A stretch of 64,000 bases of DNA, taken from assembly GCA_011009095.1 (NCBI GenBank), contig VTPC01005692.1, positions 5,213-69,212 on the forward strand, in the 5' to 3' direction. Shown here piece after piece: positions 1 to 11,706 of this stretch (positions within the stretch are counted from its first letter, which is position 1; every line of letters starts with the position of its first letter). The translations under genes were made by a program, and so were the position numbers. This DNA comes from Ignelater luminosus. Its lineage: Eukaryota; Arthropoda; Insecta; Coleoptera; Elateridae. The notes under the pieces are model-generated. The model saw nothing but the letters and a program-made list of their open reading frames with translations, searched no databases and had not been told where the DNA came from.

Positions 1-677
1 TGTAACAAACACTTAATGCACAATAGTACACAACAATGGCAAGTTCCTGACATTAACTTTAAAATTTAGTGCGAATTATGTCACGAACGGCGTGATTTTA
101 ATGCGTTTCTGGATGATTTTTCCGCCACAAACTACTGTAACTCCTTCGTAACCATTTAATATCTATAAACGGATGGGTGACGTGATGATTATCTCTGTCT
201 CTACACCTTTAGTTAGTTAAACCAGTCGCGGCATTTTTAGTCGACGAATCACCCACGCTTTCGCGAAGTTTGCCAGAATCGAACCTTGGCGGTCTTTTTA
301 GTATTTCGTTGTTTAGTGTCCGGTAATGTCTTGTGCTTTTAATTGCACTTGGTAGTCGGGAGTTTTTTCCATTAAATTTTTGTTCGTCATTTTGGATCGC
401 TACATTGTTTGGGATGACATCGCTGTCAATGTCGACAGGTGCGCATTATAATAATCATTATTACTACTAGTTCAACTTCTTTTTTGTTTTTTATGAAGCT
501 ATTTTTGTTTGAAAATAACTTCCTGCGACTTCTCCTTTTAAGGTTGCCGACGTGTATTTGTTTAAATGTTGATTGCTTTTAAAGAAAATCAATAACAATG
601 CCAGACAGATGCTTATGTTTGTTTTTAATTTGTGCACCAATCAAGGATGAGAAATTAAGTGAAGTGTTTTCTTTCAG
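1..677. other. upstream sequence, probably ssh intron
   Basis: There is no coding exon I can support. The only open stretch, from the ATG at 598, runs into the exon at 678 and gives a non-conserved Cys/Leu-rich leader. The composition is AT-rich except for some CG dinucleotides. It is probably the 3' part of an ssh intron whose 5' exon is outside the window; an alternative first exon cannot be excluded. Confidence 0.5.
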
Positions 678-834
678 CCTCAGCGAATGTTACTTCGCGG
701 GAAAAGGCACTGCCTTGGTACTGCCGGCCGAGGCACAAAAATCGAGTAGGCAAACTGAAACCCAGGGCAGTAATATTCAGAAACATCTCCAGTCCATGTT
801 CTATCTTCTTCGACCGGAAGAAACCTTAAAAATG
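678..834 (+). CDS. ssh: slingshot phosphatase, internal coding exon (SSH N-terminal region, part 1)
   Basis: Encodes the start of the conserved SSH N-terminal region: LSECYFAGKGTALVLP followed by a stretch ending KHLQSMFYLLRPEETLKM. Slingshot dephosphorylates the inhibitory phosphoserine of cofilin/ADF and so promotes actin turnover in the cytoplasm. The exon starts after a TTTTCTTTCAG acceptor (AG at 676-677) and ends at a GTAAGC donor (835-840). Its first base completes a codon from an upstream exon and it ends on a codon boundary, which fits the next exon at 24677. An in-frame ATG at 598 could in principle start a short alternative N-terminus through the acceptor, with an in-frame stop at 580-582. 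I prefer splicing, because conservation begins exactly at the acceptor. The true start is upstream of the window. The SSH match is secure; the exon start is fairly sure. Confidence 0.85.
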
Positions 835-3800
835 GTAAGCTTTACTCTAATTAACTATCGTTGGGGTGACGGTACCACATCATGTTGATATCCCTTTCCA
901 TTTAATTTTTTATAAATTGTTATTATTTTCACCATGTTATGATACCAAATGGGAATTTTCTTAGAAACCATAAAAATCTTACATAAACTCGTCGATTCAA
1001 TCTTCTAAGAATTTCTTAAACTTCAAATTCCCATCAAGTAGATTTACGTGTTAGCTCTTTTAAAAGAAGCTTACAATTAGAAGCGGAAATAATTTGAACA
1101 TTTTCTAGAGATTTAAGATTTTTGAAATCATTCACTCCACTTTAACAGTTTTAATGTAAGCCATTGACTGCTTTTTCGTGTCACAATTTAGGTTAATGGA
1201 TGCACGTAATTTAAAAAGTTTATTTGGTTCTATTTCTCGAGATGGCCAGAAAATATAGTTAAGACACGCGTATAAACGACGTAAACGTTCTAGTATGTGT
1301 TTATACATACATTCAGAAAATCAGCTGGCACCTGGCACTTAATCAAACTAATCTTAGAAATTTAAATTTAGTTTGGAACTGTATGTATAGAAAATTACAA
1401 AATAAGGACACTTAAACAAGGAGGAAATTTATTCTCGTTCATTGTTAGTTTTAATGAGGGTTATAAAATTACAAGCGTCGATTGCAATTTACAAATGTGA
1501 GGTTAGGATATGTAGGTAGGTGATTTAACAGTTATTGAATAATCAAACTCCGACCTCTTGTTAAACAACAATAAACCATATGTCGGTTACATATCACCTG
1601 CAAATTTTAACACCTCTACAATACATCAAACATTAATTTAAATATTACCAAGAATTTATACATTGTATTGTGCAATTTAAATGAAACATTAAATCTCTCC
1701 TACAGCCAGCAACAAAAAAGAAAAAAAAGATTAAAAATATTTGATTAATTCTACAAAAGTGCGGTTAATAAATTATCATTAACAATTGGTGTGCATCCAA
1801 GCAAGAAAGTAAACACTTTTTCTAATCATGTTTTAAGATCCAAAACTTTATTATGCATTTTCTTTATAAGTTAATTTTAAAAACTCACTTTTAAAATTAT
1901 TTAAAATTTTCTTGCTGAGTCAGACTAATTTAATTTGTAAATAAATTGTTATTAAATTTATTTACAATCATTTTTTTATACATTAGATGTCCCTGCCAAA
2001 AAAACATGAAAGTGAAAATTAAATCCTTTCTAGATTTTCTTTACAACCGTATCAAATGCTAATTATAGGAATTTAAGACTTTTTGCAACCTGGTAGCAGA
2101 TAAGAGATAGATCAGTTAATCTTTTAAGTAATAAATCGATTTAAAAAATCGTTCTGTCTAATAATTACCTTAATTGGTTGTAAAAGTCATTGTTAATGAC
2201 TAAATCTTAAAAAAACAAAAGTGAATACAATTAAATTAAAAAATGCAACCTATTTAAGTGCAGAAATTATCATTAAATAGATGTAAAGTGGTTTGTAATC
2301 GTTTTCAACACAACACTATGAAAGCCGAACGTCGCAAAAAGTTCTAATAATGAATCACTCAACATAAAATTGACTCGAAACAAATTCATTTTTATGCTAT
2401 AAAGATTCTTTACTTCCAATCAGTCTCAATTGAATCATTTGTAGGATTGTGGCTTGTTACTATTTTATCTTTAATATACATAAATGTTAAATCATGTTAC
2501 AAGTAAATTTGCTTGTTACGAACTGCACAATTTAACAAAAGTCACAATTGGTACTATCAGATCATAGATTAATCATTTTCTCGTCTTTCTTGGCTGTAGC
2601 AAGCTATGTTAATCTGCTTATGTTTTGGCACAACATACTCGATTATTAATAATAACAAAAACGCAAATACGGGGTGTCTCAAAGCGCAATTAATACTATA
2701 CAGTAATTGGTTTGTGTAACATAAGACAAGTGGAAAAAGTTTTATGACATTCTGGATTAAACAAACTAATTTTATTCGTAAAAGATGCATCCCCTCGAAA
2801 CTCTTCTACACACAGATACGACGTGTGTCATTAACAGGGCGATTGAAAATAAATCGAAGATTTCTCGACCTTACCTAAACCCAAGAAGAAATCACCTATC
2901 TCCCGAGTTGGAGGACGTTCTCGATTTTGATATTATTAAAACCGCCCTTCTTGCACACATCGGCAGATCAGTGATCGAACGTCTACCACAATGAATCGAA
3001 ATCGAGAAAGAATGCATGATCCAGCCCACAATGACCAGAGTCGTTCAGACTTCACCTGATTTCACCGACAACAGCACCGGTTGCGCAATAGAACACCAGT
3101 GGGCAAATACATGTTAACAGGTCTCTGAAAGCGGCCGACTGTTGCAGAGATTATTCTGGTATTCAGTCAGTAAAATTGGATGATAGAATGACGGAGAATC
3201 AAGACCACAAGAACGTACACGAATGTCGTGATGTTGAATAGTAATAGATGGGACGTGAACTAATGGCGGAGCTTGATTTACGTAATAGAAGGAGGAACAA
3301 ATAGTGCTGTGGTCTCTTTTACGACGAACCTGAAACAGAAAGAAAAACAGAAACTGTCACTGGAGTATTAGAAGAGGGGGGAGTTTCTGGTGGCGGATTG
3401 GTGCTGTAGGTCTAACGGGTGTTTTCTAGTTCTTGGCTGGTTCTAGATAGAAGACGATCCTGACATGTGCATTTGCATTTCGTAGGGTTTGACGGTACAG
3501 AAATATGGGTGACGCTAGTCACTAATTGGGCGAATTAACGTTTTGTGGGTGTCACTAAGTATCTGGAATGTCTCCGCGAATCACAAATACAATAGAGGTG
3601 CAGCGGTGAACAGCGTGGAGCAGTTGAGAATGCCTATGTGGCGGGGCAGTAAGAAATGGAGTCCAAGGAGCTTTTTCGTGGTTTAAGGATCATGGCAACA
3701 ACGTCCTGATTTCTATGCGGAAGGAAAATAGACAAATCGTAGACAAAGTTATAAATGTTAGTTAGTAGCTCGATGGTTTCGTGCTGCAATCATTTTTTTC

Positions 3801-4152
3801 TGTAATATCTTTTGCTGATAAACATCATGTTATTTCATTTCAAGCTAGCCATTTAAAAATATGTTTTGATCAACTTCTAGTATGATATAGTCTATGATGG
3901 GTTAAGTTTTCGTGCCAAATAATACTGCTTGAAAAAGCTCCATTTAAAAGGTAGCGTCTAATAAGAAAACTCGGCACTTGCGTGCCTTTTCATAAAATCT
4001 TAGGTAACCGCACAAATCATCTTTCAAAAGTAGAAAATGTAAGATTTCTCAAATTATGACAATTTTTATTTTTTCTGTACTATTTCTACCATCTAAGGGA
4101 ATTATGGACAAAAGCTTAGATTGGGGATTACTAAAACTATTTTTAAACCATC
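835..4152. other. ssh intron A, 5' part; no gene seen
   Basis: AT-rich intron sequence to about 2780. From about 2785 to 3720 the base composition becomes clearly more GC-rich. The only open frame of note there (2785..2994, 69 codons) has no recognisable motif. No TIR pair was found around it. Confidence 0.6.
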
Positions 4153-5062
4153 GAGTGTGTCCACATTTTGATGCTCACTATTGGGATCTCGAAAATTGTA
4201 AGAGATACGAAGTTGGTTAAATTAGAAAAGATTTGGCTATTTTGGAGATCAGTTTGCTTATGCTTCTGTTTTTTCAAAAAAGTTTACGGATTACTAGATT
4301 TTTGCTAAAAACAAAATTATCTTATTGTTTTTAAAGCGAAATATCTCAGGAACGAGCAAAAATAGAAAAGAACAGCAAAGAGTGTGTTTTAAAGAATTTA
4401 CTCCGAAGCACAAAAAAATTATTTTCGCAATTATCTTTTGCTTTACTTCGGCGGTGAAACGTAAATTCGAATTTTTTCTAATGGAACGCCTACTTGATTT
4501 CCATATTAGTGAACAGCACGCCTTAAATGATTTTCAGTGATACATGGTTTGACATAGCTATTCTTTTGTTTTACCGAGTTAAGTGAAAATCATTTTTCAT
4601 TAGAGTGTGCCATGACATCTAACACAGAAAGTCGTGGATTTTTATTAAATAAATTCATTTGTTATGCAAAAATTGCTAAAACAAAATTAATACGCTTTTA
4701 CGGGGCATTAGCTGCTTATTTGATGCTATCTGTGAATGCCTAGTAAAGTATCTTAAAAGGGTCTCCTTTTTTTTGTTTCAGCAATTGTTACATAACAAAT
4801 GTAATTTATCTGATAAAATCAGTGATTTTCATATGTTTAAAGCCATGGCACACTACGTGGGAAATGCTTTTTATAAAAAAATAATAATAAAATAATTTTA
4901 TTTTTAGCAAATATCTAGTAAGGCGTGAACTTTTTTGAAAAAACAAAAGCGTAAGTAAATTGATCTCCAAAATAGCCAAATTTCTTCTAATTTAACCGAC
5001 TTCGTTTTATCTCTTACAACTTCCGACATCCCAATAGTGAGCATTGAAATGTGGACACACTC
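4153..5062. mobile_element. long-TIR DNA element, CAGTGTG family copy 1
   Basis: A 910-bp element with inverted repeats of about 185 bp. The left arm begins AGTGTGTCCAC at 4154 and continues GATGCTCACTATTGGGAT. The right arm is the same sequence inverted, ending GTGGACACAC before CTCTATA. TA follows the right end; the left TA has decayed. The subterminal block GTAAGAGATACGA lies about 45 bases in. The interior (about 4340-4880) has no convincing protein; the 71-codon open frame at 4325 has no motifs. Other copies lie at 31376..31681 and 40215..41028. It is probably a non-autonomous Tc1/mariner-superfamily element. Confidence 0.8.
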
Positions 5063-5488
5063 TATAAAAGCAAAGTAAGCCGTGGAATAAGCTATTTATT
5101 GATTTACTCTCTTGCATGGTAGAAGTCTGCACTATAGAGAGTATTTTCAGGCAAGTTTGGAAAAAATAAACTTGTCATAATTTGAGACACTTTCAAGTGG
5201 GTCACTTGAGATGGAATGACCCTAATACAAATAGTCATAATTTTTAAATGTTGGCTTTTGCTGAGGTAACTTATCGAACTAAATTCTTTATGCTACCCAA
5301 GTTACGAAATATTTATTTTAAAAATTCTTAAGCAAGCTCGTAAAAGCGACTTGTAGGTCATACAAAAGACTAGTCCATTGAATACCAGTAAATATTCCAG
5401 TAAGAGTAGCGGGCTGAAAAGCAACGAGGTGTACAAGTATCGTTAGATAAGCTTCCTGCAAGCTGTCTCAAAGTAAAGGTCACAAATA
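5063..5488. other. intron sequence between two TIR elements; nothing recognised
   Basis: AT-rich spacer between the element ending at 5062 and the one starting at 5489. A 78-codon open frame on the minus strand (5370-5606) overlaps the fold-back arm and is not a gene. Confidence 0.5.
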
Positions 5489-5971
5489 CAGTGTGACCAA
5501 GATAAGGATGCACAGCATGGGGATCTTGGAAACGGTAAGAGATACAGCATCGGTGAAACGGGATGAAAGTTGGCCATTTATAAGATCTTTTTGTTGGCGT
5601 TTGCAAAATGTAGATATCTTGGATAGTTTCAGAGATATTTAAAAAAAGTAGATTTCTGGATTTTCGTTATTATTTTTTGAGGTTGATGATGGTTGCTCGA
5701 AACCGAAACGTTGTACAGGAATTTTGTTGGCGTATTTTAATAGAGAACAAAAAGTGGCAATGGAAAAGTGATTATAGTTTTCCGATATCTCTTCAAATAA
5801 ATAAAAGAAAGAATAACAAAAATCGAGAAATCTACTTTTTTTTAAATATCTCTGAAACTATCCAAGATATCTAGATTTTGCAAACGCCAACAAAAAGTTC
5901 TTATAAATAGCCAACTTTCATCCCGTTTCACCGATGCTGTATCTCTTACCGTTTCCAAGATCCTTATGCTG
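5489..5971. mobile_element. fold-back element with about 150-bp arms
   Basis: The left arm (about 5513-5672) and right arm (about 5811-5971) are near-perfect inverted copies. Both contain GATCTTGGAAACGG, GTAAGAGATACAGCATCGG, and GTTGGCGTTTGCAAAAT. The outer left end reads TA-CAGTGTGACCAAGATAAGG from 5489; the matching right tip is missing after 5971. A CACCCTG-TA end at 6380-6386, whose inward sequence (CAGGGTGACCAA) resembles the left tip, may be the original far end, giving an 898-bp element. That extension is uncertain. No protein is seen. Confidence 0.7.
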
Positions 5972-8900
5972 AAAAAAGAAGTGCAGGAGATTTTTAATAT
6001 TTTTCCATGGAACTCGTAATCAGTGATTTATTCAAATCTTCATTTCACTAGTTTTTCTAAATGGAAATTGTAGTTGGCCATGACTTCGCTAAATAGCTGA
6101 TTTTTTGGTTGTACTGGGCTGGCGATGAAGAAAATTCAAAAAGTTAGGTCAAACAAGATTGACGATACTGTATACACAGGGTATTAAGTATTATGTAGGC
6201 AATGCTTTACGAATATGCCAAAAACCAACGTCGAACGTTTCAACAAACATATGGTTAGAGATTTACCAGTTTTGATCTACACGGTGTTAAAGCTCGTGTT
6301 AATTTCCATTTCATCTGAATATCATTTTCAAGATACCAAAAATAAAAACGATTGACTATCAGTCAAATCGTAATTTGGTCACCCTGTATAATAATAGTAT
6401 ACAATCTTGTATTATCATTAATGGAAATGTTGAAATAGGTAATAAATAATTCAGGTTTTAACGACTTGCTGTAGTATCTGTAAGTGAATTTTTTCCTTTG
6501 AATATGAGACTTTATTATTCGAATTTTTCCCTTTCTATAAATATGTAGTACGTACTCCAACGTATATACATATAAATTATTAAAACACCGACACTTAATC
6601 CGCTTTCATATTTCACAACTTTTTATGTAAAAATACATTTAAAATCCATTAAAATTTATCAGGGTATACATACGACCTATCGTATAATGCGGAACTTGTA
6701 TATCGGTTTTGTATGACACGATTTTTCTCATTATTAAAATCCTGCAAGCTACCGCTTTTAATTCCACCGCCTACTTTAATAAATTTGCAATTATATATCT
6801 ATTAGTTAATCATAGTTGCTGTATATGTATACCTACATATAACACAGGTGTTTATATGTGTTTACGACATAAAAAGGTCAGGTGTGTAAACTTTTTTAAA
6901 AATAGTTCTTAATGGTCCAACTAAAATAAACAGAGTTTATCTGTCTTGGCGTTCGGGTTAAAAATCTAATTTGCATTTTAATTATTTTTCAATTACTTTT
7001 CTTTAAGCTTTACTTATATCGTAATTTGTTCTGCTTAAGTGGAATGTCAGTTCTTGTTCAGTTACTGTTATTTTGTATTATTACGGTATTTAATAATTAT
7101 GGAGAATGAGTTGTCCATTGTTCCCGTGGTAGGAAGGACCACCTCTTGTTATTATTACTTATTGTTATTATTTACCAGTTTTGACCCACTTCTTTTATTA
7201 CAGCTTAAAATGAAGAAAGCTACCCATAGGGACTTCAACAATTCAAAAAATGCCATTTTCATTACATTTCTCAATACACAAGCAATAAATTCCTTCTCGT
7301 ATAAAGATTTCTTTATAAGCCAATAAATCAGATAATGAAGGTAGCATTTAAAATGTGATTATTAAATATGATATGACATTGCAATAATTCCCTATGGCTA
7401 TAAAGTTACACCTGCGCTGGTTGCATGACTCCATACTCACGTTTCCATTATTCGCGGTGATATTTGTTTTTAACATTTCCCAGTGGTATTTTATTATAAT
7501 TTATAAATAAATGATTTTTGACCCATAAATATTTTTTGTACCACGCCTCCTTTGTTCTTCTATTTATGAACATGGACAAATCGAAGTGTTGTTTTTGTAA
7601 AATGCGACTGACTGACTGTCCTCCAAGTATTATATGACTCTTCCGAAATGGCATTTCCCTCCATTTTAGATTTCTTCGTTATTACCTATAATCTCTTAAT
7701 GCCAATAATGTTCTATTCAATAATCTCTTTTATAAACAAAAAAGGCACACGAAATATCGTTGAAAGGTCACGTTCAAAATTAATAAGCGGTGAGATTCCC
7801 GCCCGTGACTTTATAAACTTCGCAGTATTAAATATGTTTCATCATGAGCTTTTTGCTTGAGGATTTCTAATTCTCCGTAGGTCGTATTAAAACGGATTCG
7901 GCTGAGTCACACAACCGGAGAATGGATGTGTGACTGACCTACGTGCATTTCTGTAATGAACTACATTACAATAGAATAATTTAGTTTTTGACACTGATAT
8001 TGACATTTGAGTTGAATAAAGTTAGAAATTATTGTTATAAATAAGAATAATGAAGATTTGAAAGTACAAAAATTGTTGTCGCTGTTATATCTATTTAAAA
8101 AAGGTGTAAAAGGTGATTATCGTGAGGTAAATATAAAAGATCTTGAAATATTATAACTTTTACAACAAAAGGTTTATTTATTCGTCTTTTGCACGAATTT
8201 GCCTTTCATTTCTTTTTTGTATTGTTGTTAACTTTTTCTAGGTAAGAAGATTCCAGTATGTTATTGACGAAGACCTTGATCCTTACTTATTTATTTTGAA
8301 CAGGAGTTGAAAAAGTTTTTTTTTTAGTTAATGCAGATAAGATGAGGGATCGTCTTCATTGTCCCCTGTATTAATTTGCCCTTGTATATCAAATTAAACT
8401 AGGAACTTGAATTTTTTAATATGTTTTATAGTTTTTATTAAAATGTTGCATCATAACCAAAAATTAAAAGCTAAACTAGTTAAATTCCAGCTAGAACAGA
8501 ATTCAAACAAAAATTTTTAAACGAGCATTTGGAATAATATTAAGGATTACGAACAGAGATAGCATACCATACAAGCTTTAATTTATAAAATAGAATCTTC
8601 TTGTTGCATATGGACGACGCCAGAGTTCCAAGAAATTCGTTACGAAACGAACATGTTACGGCCTGTATTGTACTAAGCAAACAGATTTTATATCTCAAGG
8701 TGCAAATTGAACATATCCTCTTCAGTCTTGACCAGCACGTATGTGTATAATACTAATTATTTATACACAAATGTAGTCTCTAGGATCCATTTAACATAAT
8801 CCATGCTTCATTTAAGTTGCCACTTGCACCTGAAGTTAATAAAAATTTGAACATTTATGTTGACACTAGTATCCTGTTACAGATCTTATTGAAAACAATT

Positions 8901-8997
8901 TGTACACCTTTGTTGACATCAGTGCAATATAAAGTTTTTTTTTTGGAAAAGCATATCAAATAAAAAATGTTTTTTAAAATAGAAATTTATTTAAACT
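5972..8997. other. ssh intron A, AT-rich; no gene seen
   Basis: There are several short open frames of 60-95 codons (for example 7039-7326 and 7648-7860), but none has recognisable domains, splice context or conservation signals. A lone CACCCTG-TATA transposon end lies at 6380-6390. Confidence 0.55.
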
Positions 8998-9011
8998 AAA
9001 GTACAAACAAA
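8998..9011. repeat. LINE target-site duplication, left copy
   Basis: AAAGTACAAACAAA, repeated exactly at 10523-10536. The two copies bracket the LINE fragment together with the element nested in its tail. Confidence 0.75.
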
Positions 9012-9490
9012 TTGAGATCAAAAATCGTGTCGGGGAATACAAAGTTAAGGATTTACAAAACAGTGATAAGACCTATAGTGTTGTTCGCGAGTGAAACGTG
9101 GGTGATAACAAAAAAGATGGAGATCAAGTTGCAAGATTGGGAACGAAGGATGTTAAGAAGGACTTTTGGTGGGAGGAAGATAGAGGATGGGTGGCAGAGG
9201 AGGACAAACGAAGAGATCTACGAACTGTTTAAAGAGCCTAAAATAACATCAGCTATCAAAGCACAAATGATACGATCGTTAGAACATATTTGGAGAAGAG
9301 AAGATGGCAGGATGGTGAAGAATGTGCTAAAAACAGATTCACTCGATAATAGAGGAAGAGGTAGACCAAGAATTAAATAGTTCAAACAAGTGGAAGAAGA
9401 TCTAGAAAAAATGGGTGTCCAAGGATGGCATCAAAAAGCAGTAGAGAGAAAAGAATGGAGGGACACAGTCCAACAAGCCTTGGGCCAATA
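9012..9490 (+). pseudogene. 5'-truncated LINE reverse transcriptase, C-terminal fragment
   Basis: Encodes the C-terminal end of a non-LTR retrotransposon polyprotein: KLRIYKTVIRPIVLFASETW, then WERRMLRRTFGG and RTNEEIYELFKEPKI, followed by RRED near the end. This is the familiar RT-thumb and tail pattern of endonuclease-bearing LINEs. A TAG at 9378-9380 interrupts the frame where a Trp codon is expected (RPRIK-stop-FKQVEEDLEKM). Reading continues through WHQKAVERKEWRDTVQQALG to a TAG at about 9488-9490. The copy starts abruptly at the left target-site duplication, so it is 5'-truncated on insertion and dead. The closest clade cannot be named safely. Confidence 0.82.
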
Positions 9491-9510
9491 GGCCTGTTGT
9501 GCTCTATATA

Positions 9511-10517
9511 CAGGGTGATTCCGAAATAAAGGGTATCCTCTTAAAGGTGGATAGCAGTGTGATAGTACATACATTTGCGATAAAAAACGGTAGGTAAAAA
9601 TTGCATAGTTTCCGAGAAAAATGCGATTGATGTTTAATCGCTAAGCCAAGCCGGTCCTGCTCTCATACTTTTACTTAAGCAAAAATCGATAGGGGTTGAC
9701 TGACTGTCCTTGTCATTGGCAGGTAGTTCGTGCTATTTATGTGAGGGGTATAATAGTTTATCTGGTTTCTACAATGCCATAAAGGAACTTTTACTTTTTA
9801 ATCTGCAAACGGAAAAATATTAAAATTTTACTGTTAGTGTTTTTTTCCTGTGAACTTCCGAAGAACAAAAAACTTCAATAAGCCTTATGCTACATAAATA
9901 AAAATTGGTTGAATTTATTAATTTGAATTAAATACAGAGGTGATAGTTAGTAGTACCTTCCATACGCATGTTTCATTCAAGTAGTATGTGTAATCCATTG
10001 CCACTTAAAATGTTTCTTATTTATGTGACTAAATAATAATAAGGAATTAAAATGTTGCTTGTGAGATTGGAGTCTAATTGTTCGTAACATAAATTTTGTT
10101 ATTATTTTTTTACTGTTTTAACGAATTTCAACAACCCTGCATGTTAAACCTACTTCAGATTTAAGAAGGGAAGGTTGTAAAATGTCCAGGGGGGTAGCTT
10201 ATGATGGCATTTATTGTTCATTGTGCTACTACAGCTGCACTATTAGTTCCAAGGAAGTAGGCATGTCTGGTAAATTTTCGTTCTTGCACTACAAGGGTTT
10301 AAAAACACCGTAAATCGTCTTAACTTTCACTTTTTAAGGCGACAATACAAGAAACACTTTTCTTTTTTTAATCAGAGACGGCTTCAGTTTTTAATATTTA
10401 GGAAAATTGTCAAAATTTTCAACTTTCACGGAACCACTTCGTTTTTTCATTTTTTGTCTTCTTTTAGCCTCACTTATCACCTATTAAAAGGATACCCTTT
10501 ATTTCGGAATCACCCTG
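9511..10517. mobile_element. CAGGGTG-type TIR element A, nested in the LINE tail
   Basis: A 1,007-bp element. The left end CAGGGTGATTCCGAAATAAA (9511 on) and the right end (10483-10517) are inverted copies over about 35 bases with one difference. It is flanked by TATATA on both sides (9505-9510 and 10518-10523). The interior has no long open frame. It is non-autonomous, inserted at a TA in the 3' tail of the LINE. Confidence 0.85.
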
Positions 10518-10522
10518 TATAT

Positions 10523-10536
10523 AAAGTACAAACAAA
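10523..10536. repeat. LINE target-site duplication, right copy
   Basis: An exact 14-bp match to 8998-9011. It lies immediately after the TATATA tail that contains the nested element. Confidence 0.75.
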
Positions 10537-10590
10537 CAAAAATAAATTACTATTTTAATAAATGAAAATCCCTGAAACAATTCCTTTCTT

Positions 10591-11706
10591 TTAGAACACA
10601 TAAAAAGACATTACATTTAACGCATTAATTCTTGATCTTCCTTTACATCCCTCTTTACGGCATCTTTGAGCAATGCTTAACTCTTCAGCTTGAGGGAGAT
10701 GATTAGCTTCATTAGACCTAACCTCTTGTAGCGGAATAGGAACACGACTTTTTTTGATAGGTACATTCACTTCGTCATTTTCAGTCATTGCTCTTTTGTT
10801 GCTTTTAGGTGTTAATAGCTTATTTTGAAGGCGTGTAGATCTAACATTTTTTTGAGCTTACGTGATGATTCTTGCAATCCATTTTATACTTGAACCAAGA
10901 ATTAACCACTGCCATGTCCATAAGATGTTCTTAAGTACGAGCGGGCCATTTTTTGTTCTATGATAGGATCGGTATGATGCAATCATTCTATTTACCAAGT
11001 CAACACCACCCATGTTGGTATTGTACTGTTTGACGATGTCAGGACGTTGAACATTTACCTAAGCCTTGTTAACTTTTGAATATCTTCTAGCAGTGTATTG
11101 TAGATGCTAGTGTTACACCTCGGTTGCCAATCCATTTCACAATAGATCTTTTTTCATCTTTTCTAGTTTTACAGTCTACACTTCCACGTGTCATATTTTT
11201 TATTTCGGTGTCAGACTTCAAGCCAATTTTGGGAAACCGGTTGGACATTATTGTTCCCGTTGCAGAAATACGTTTCTCAAGGAGTACCTCTAAAAGAGTT
11301 GATTCTACCAAAATAAACATTTGTTCCAGGTGGACAGGTTTCCATTAATTTCTACCACCTGTGCCTAATTTAATGTTGGCATCTTGTAGAAATTTTGTAT
11401 TAGCATCTTTCATAGATTATAAAGTCTATAATAATTCCTGAGGCAGCAGCTAATACATACATTTTCAATCCGGTTGGGTTTGGTTTTCTTGGGACATACT
11501 GTCTGATACCTACGTGCCCCGCAAATGGAATGATTTGTTTGTCAATACATACATTTTTTTCTTTCGGCAATTTCAGTAATGCACCACGAAACTTGTCAAT
11601 CAAAGGTCGCACTTTCCATAGCCTATCTTCGTCTCTCTGTTGCTGGGAAACCGAATTATTGTTAACAAGATTCAAAAGAAAACATCTGGGAATGCAAAGC
11701 ATAACC
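10591..11706 (-). pseudogene. piggyBac-type transposase relic
   Basis: Minus-strand fragments in several frames together give a piggyBac (PGBD-like) transposase C-terminal half. From 11706 down to 11400 it reads DRLWKVRPLIDKFR, LPKEKNVCIDKQIIPFAG and TGLKMYVLAAASG. From about 11360 to 11087 it reads NVYFG and then GTIMSNRFPK with RGSVDCKTR and VTLAST. From about 11050 to 10860 it reads PDIVKQYNTNMGGVDLVNRM. From 10788 to 10591 it reads LPQAEE then RCRKEGCKGRSR, the Cys-rich end region. Several frameshifts and stops break it. The N-terminal half is missing where it meets the fold-back element at 11707. No TIRs or TTAA duplication were found. Confidence 0.85.

Noticed and set aside
598-888. 96-codon open frame taken as a complete small protein
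   Set aside because: Its conserved part is the ssh exon at 678..834; the ends are intron read-through.
2785-2994. 69-codon frame in the GC-richer block as a gene
   Set aside because: No known domain and no neighbouring exons in frame; kept only as a compositional observation.
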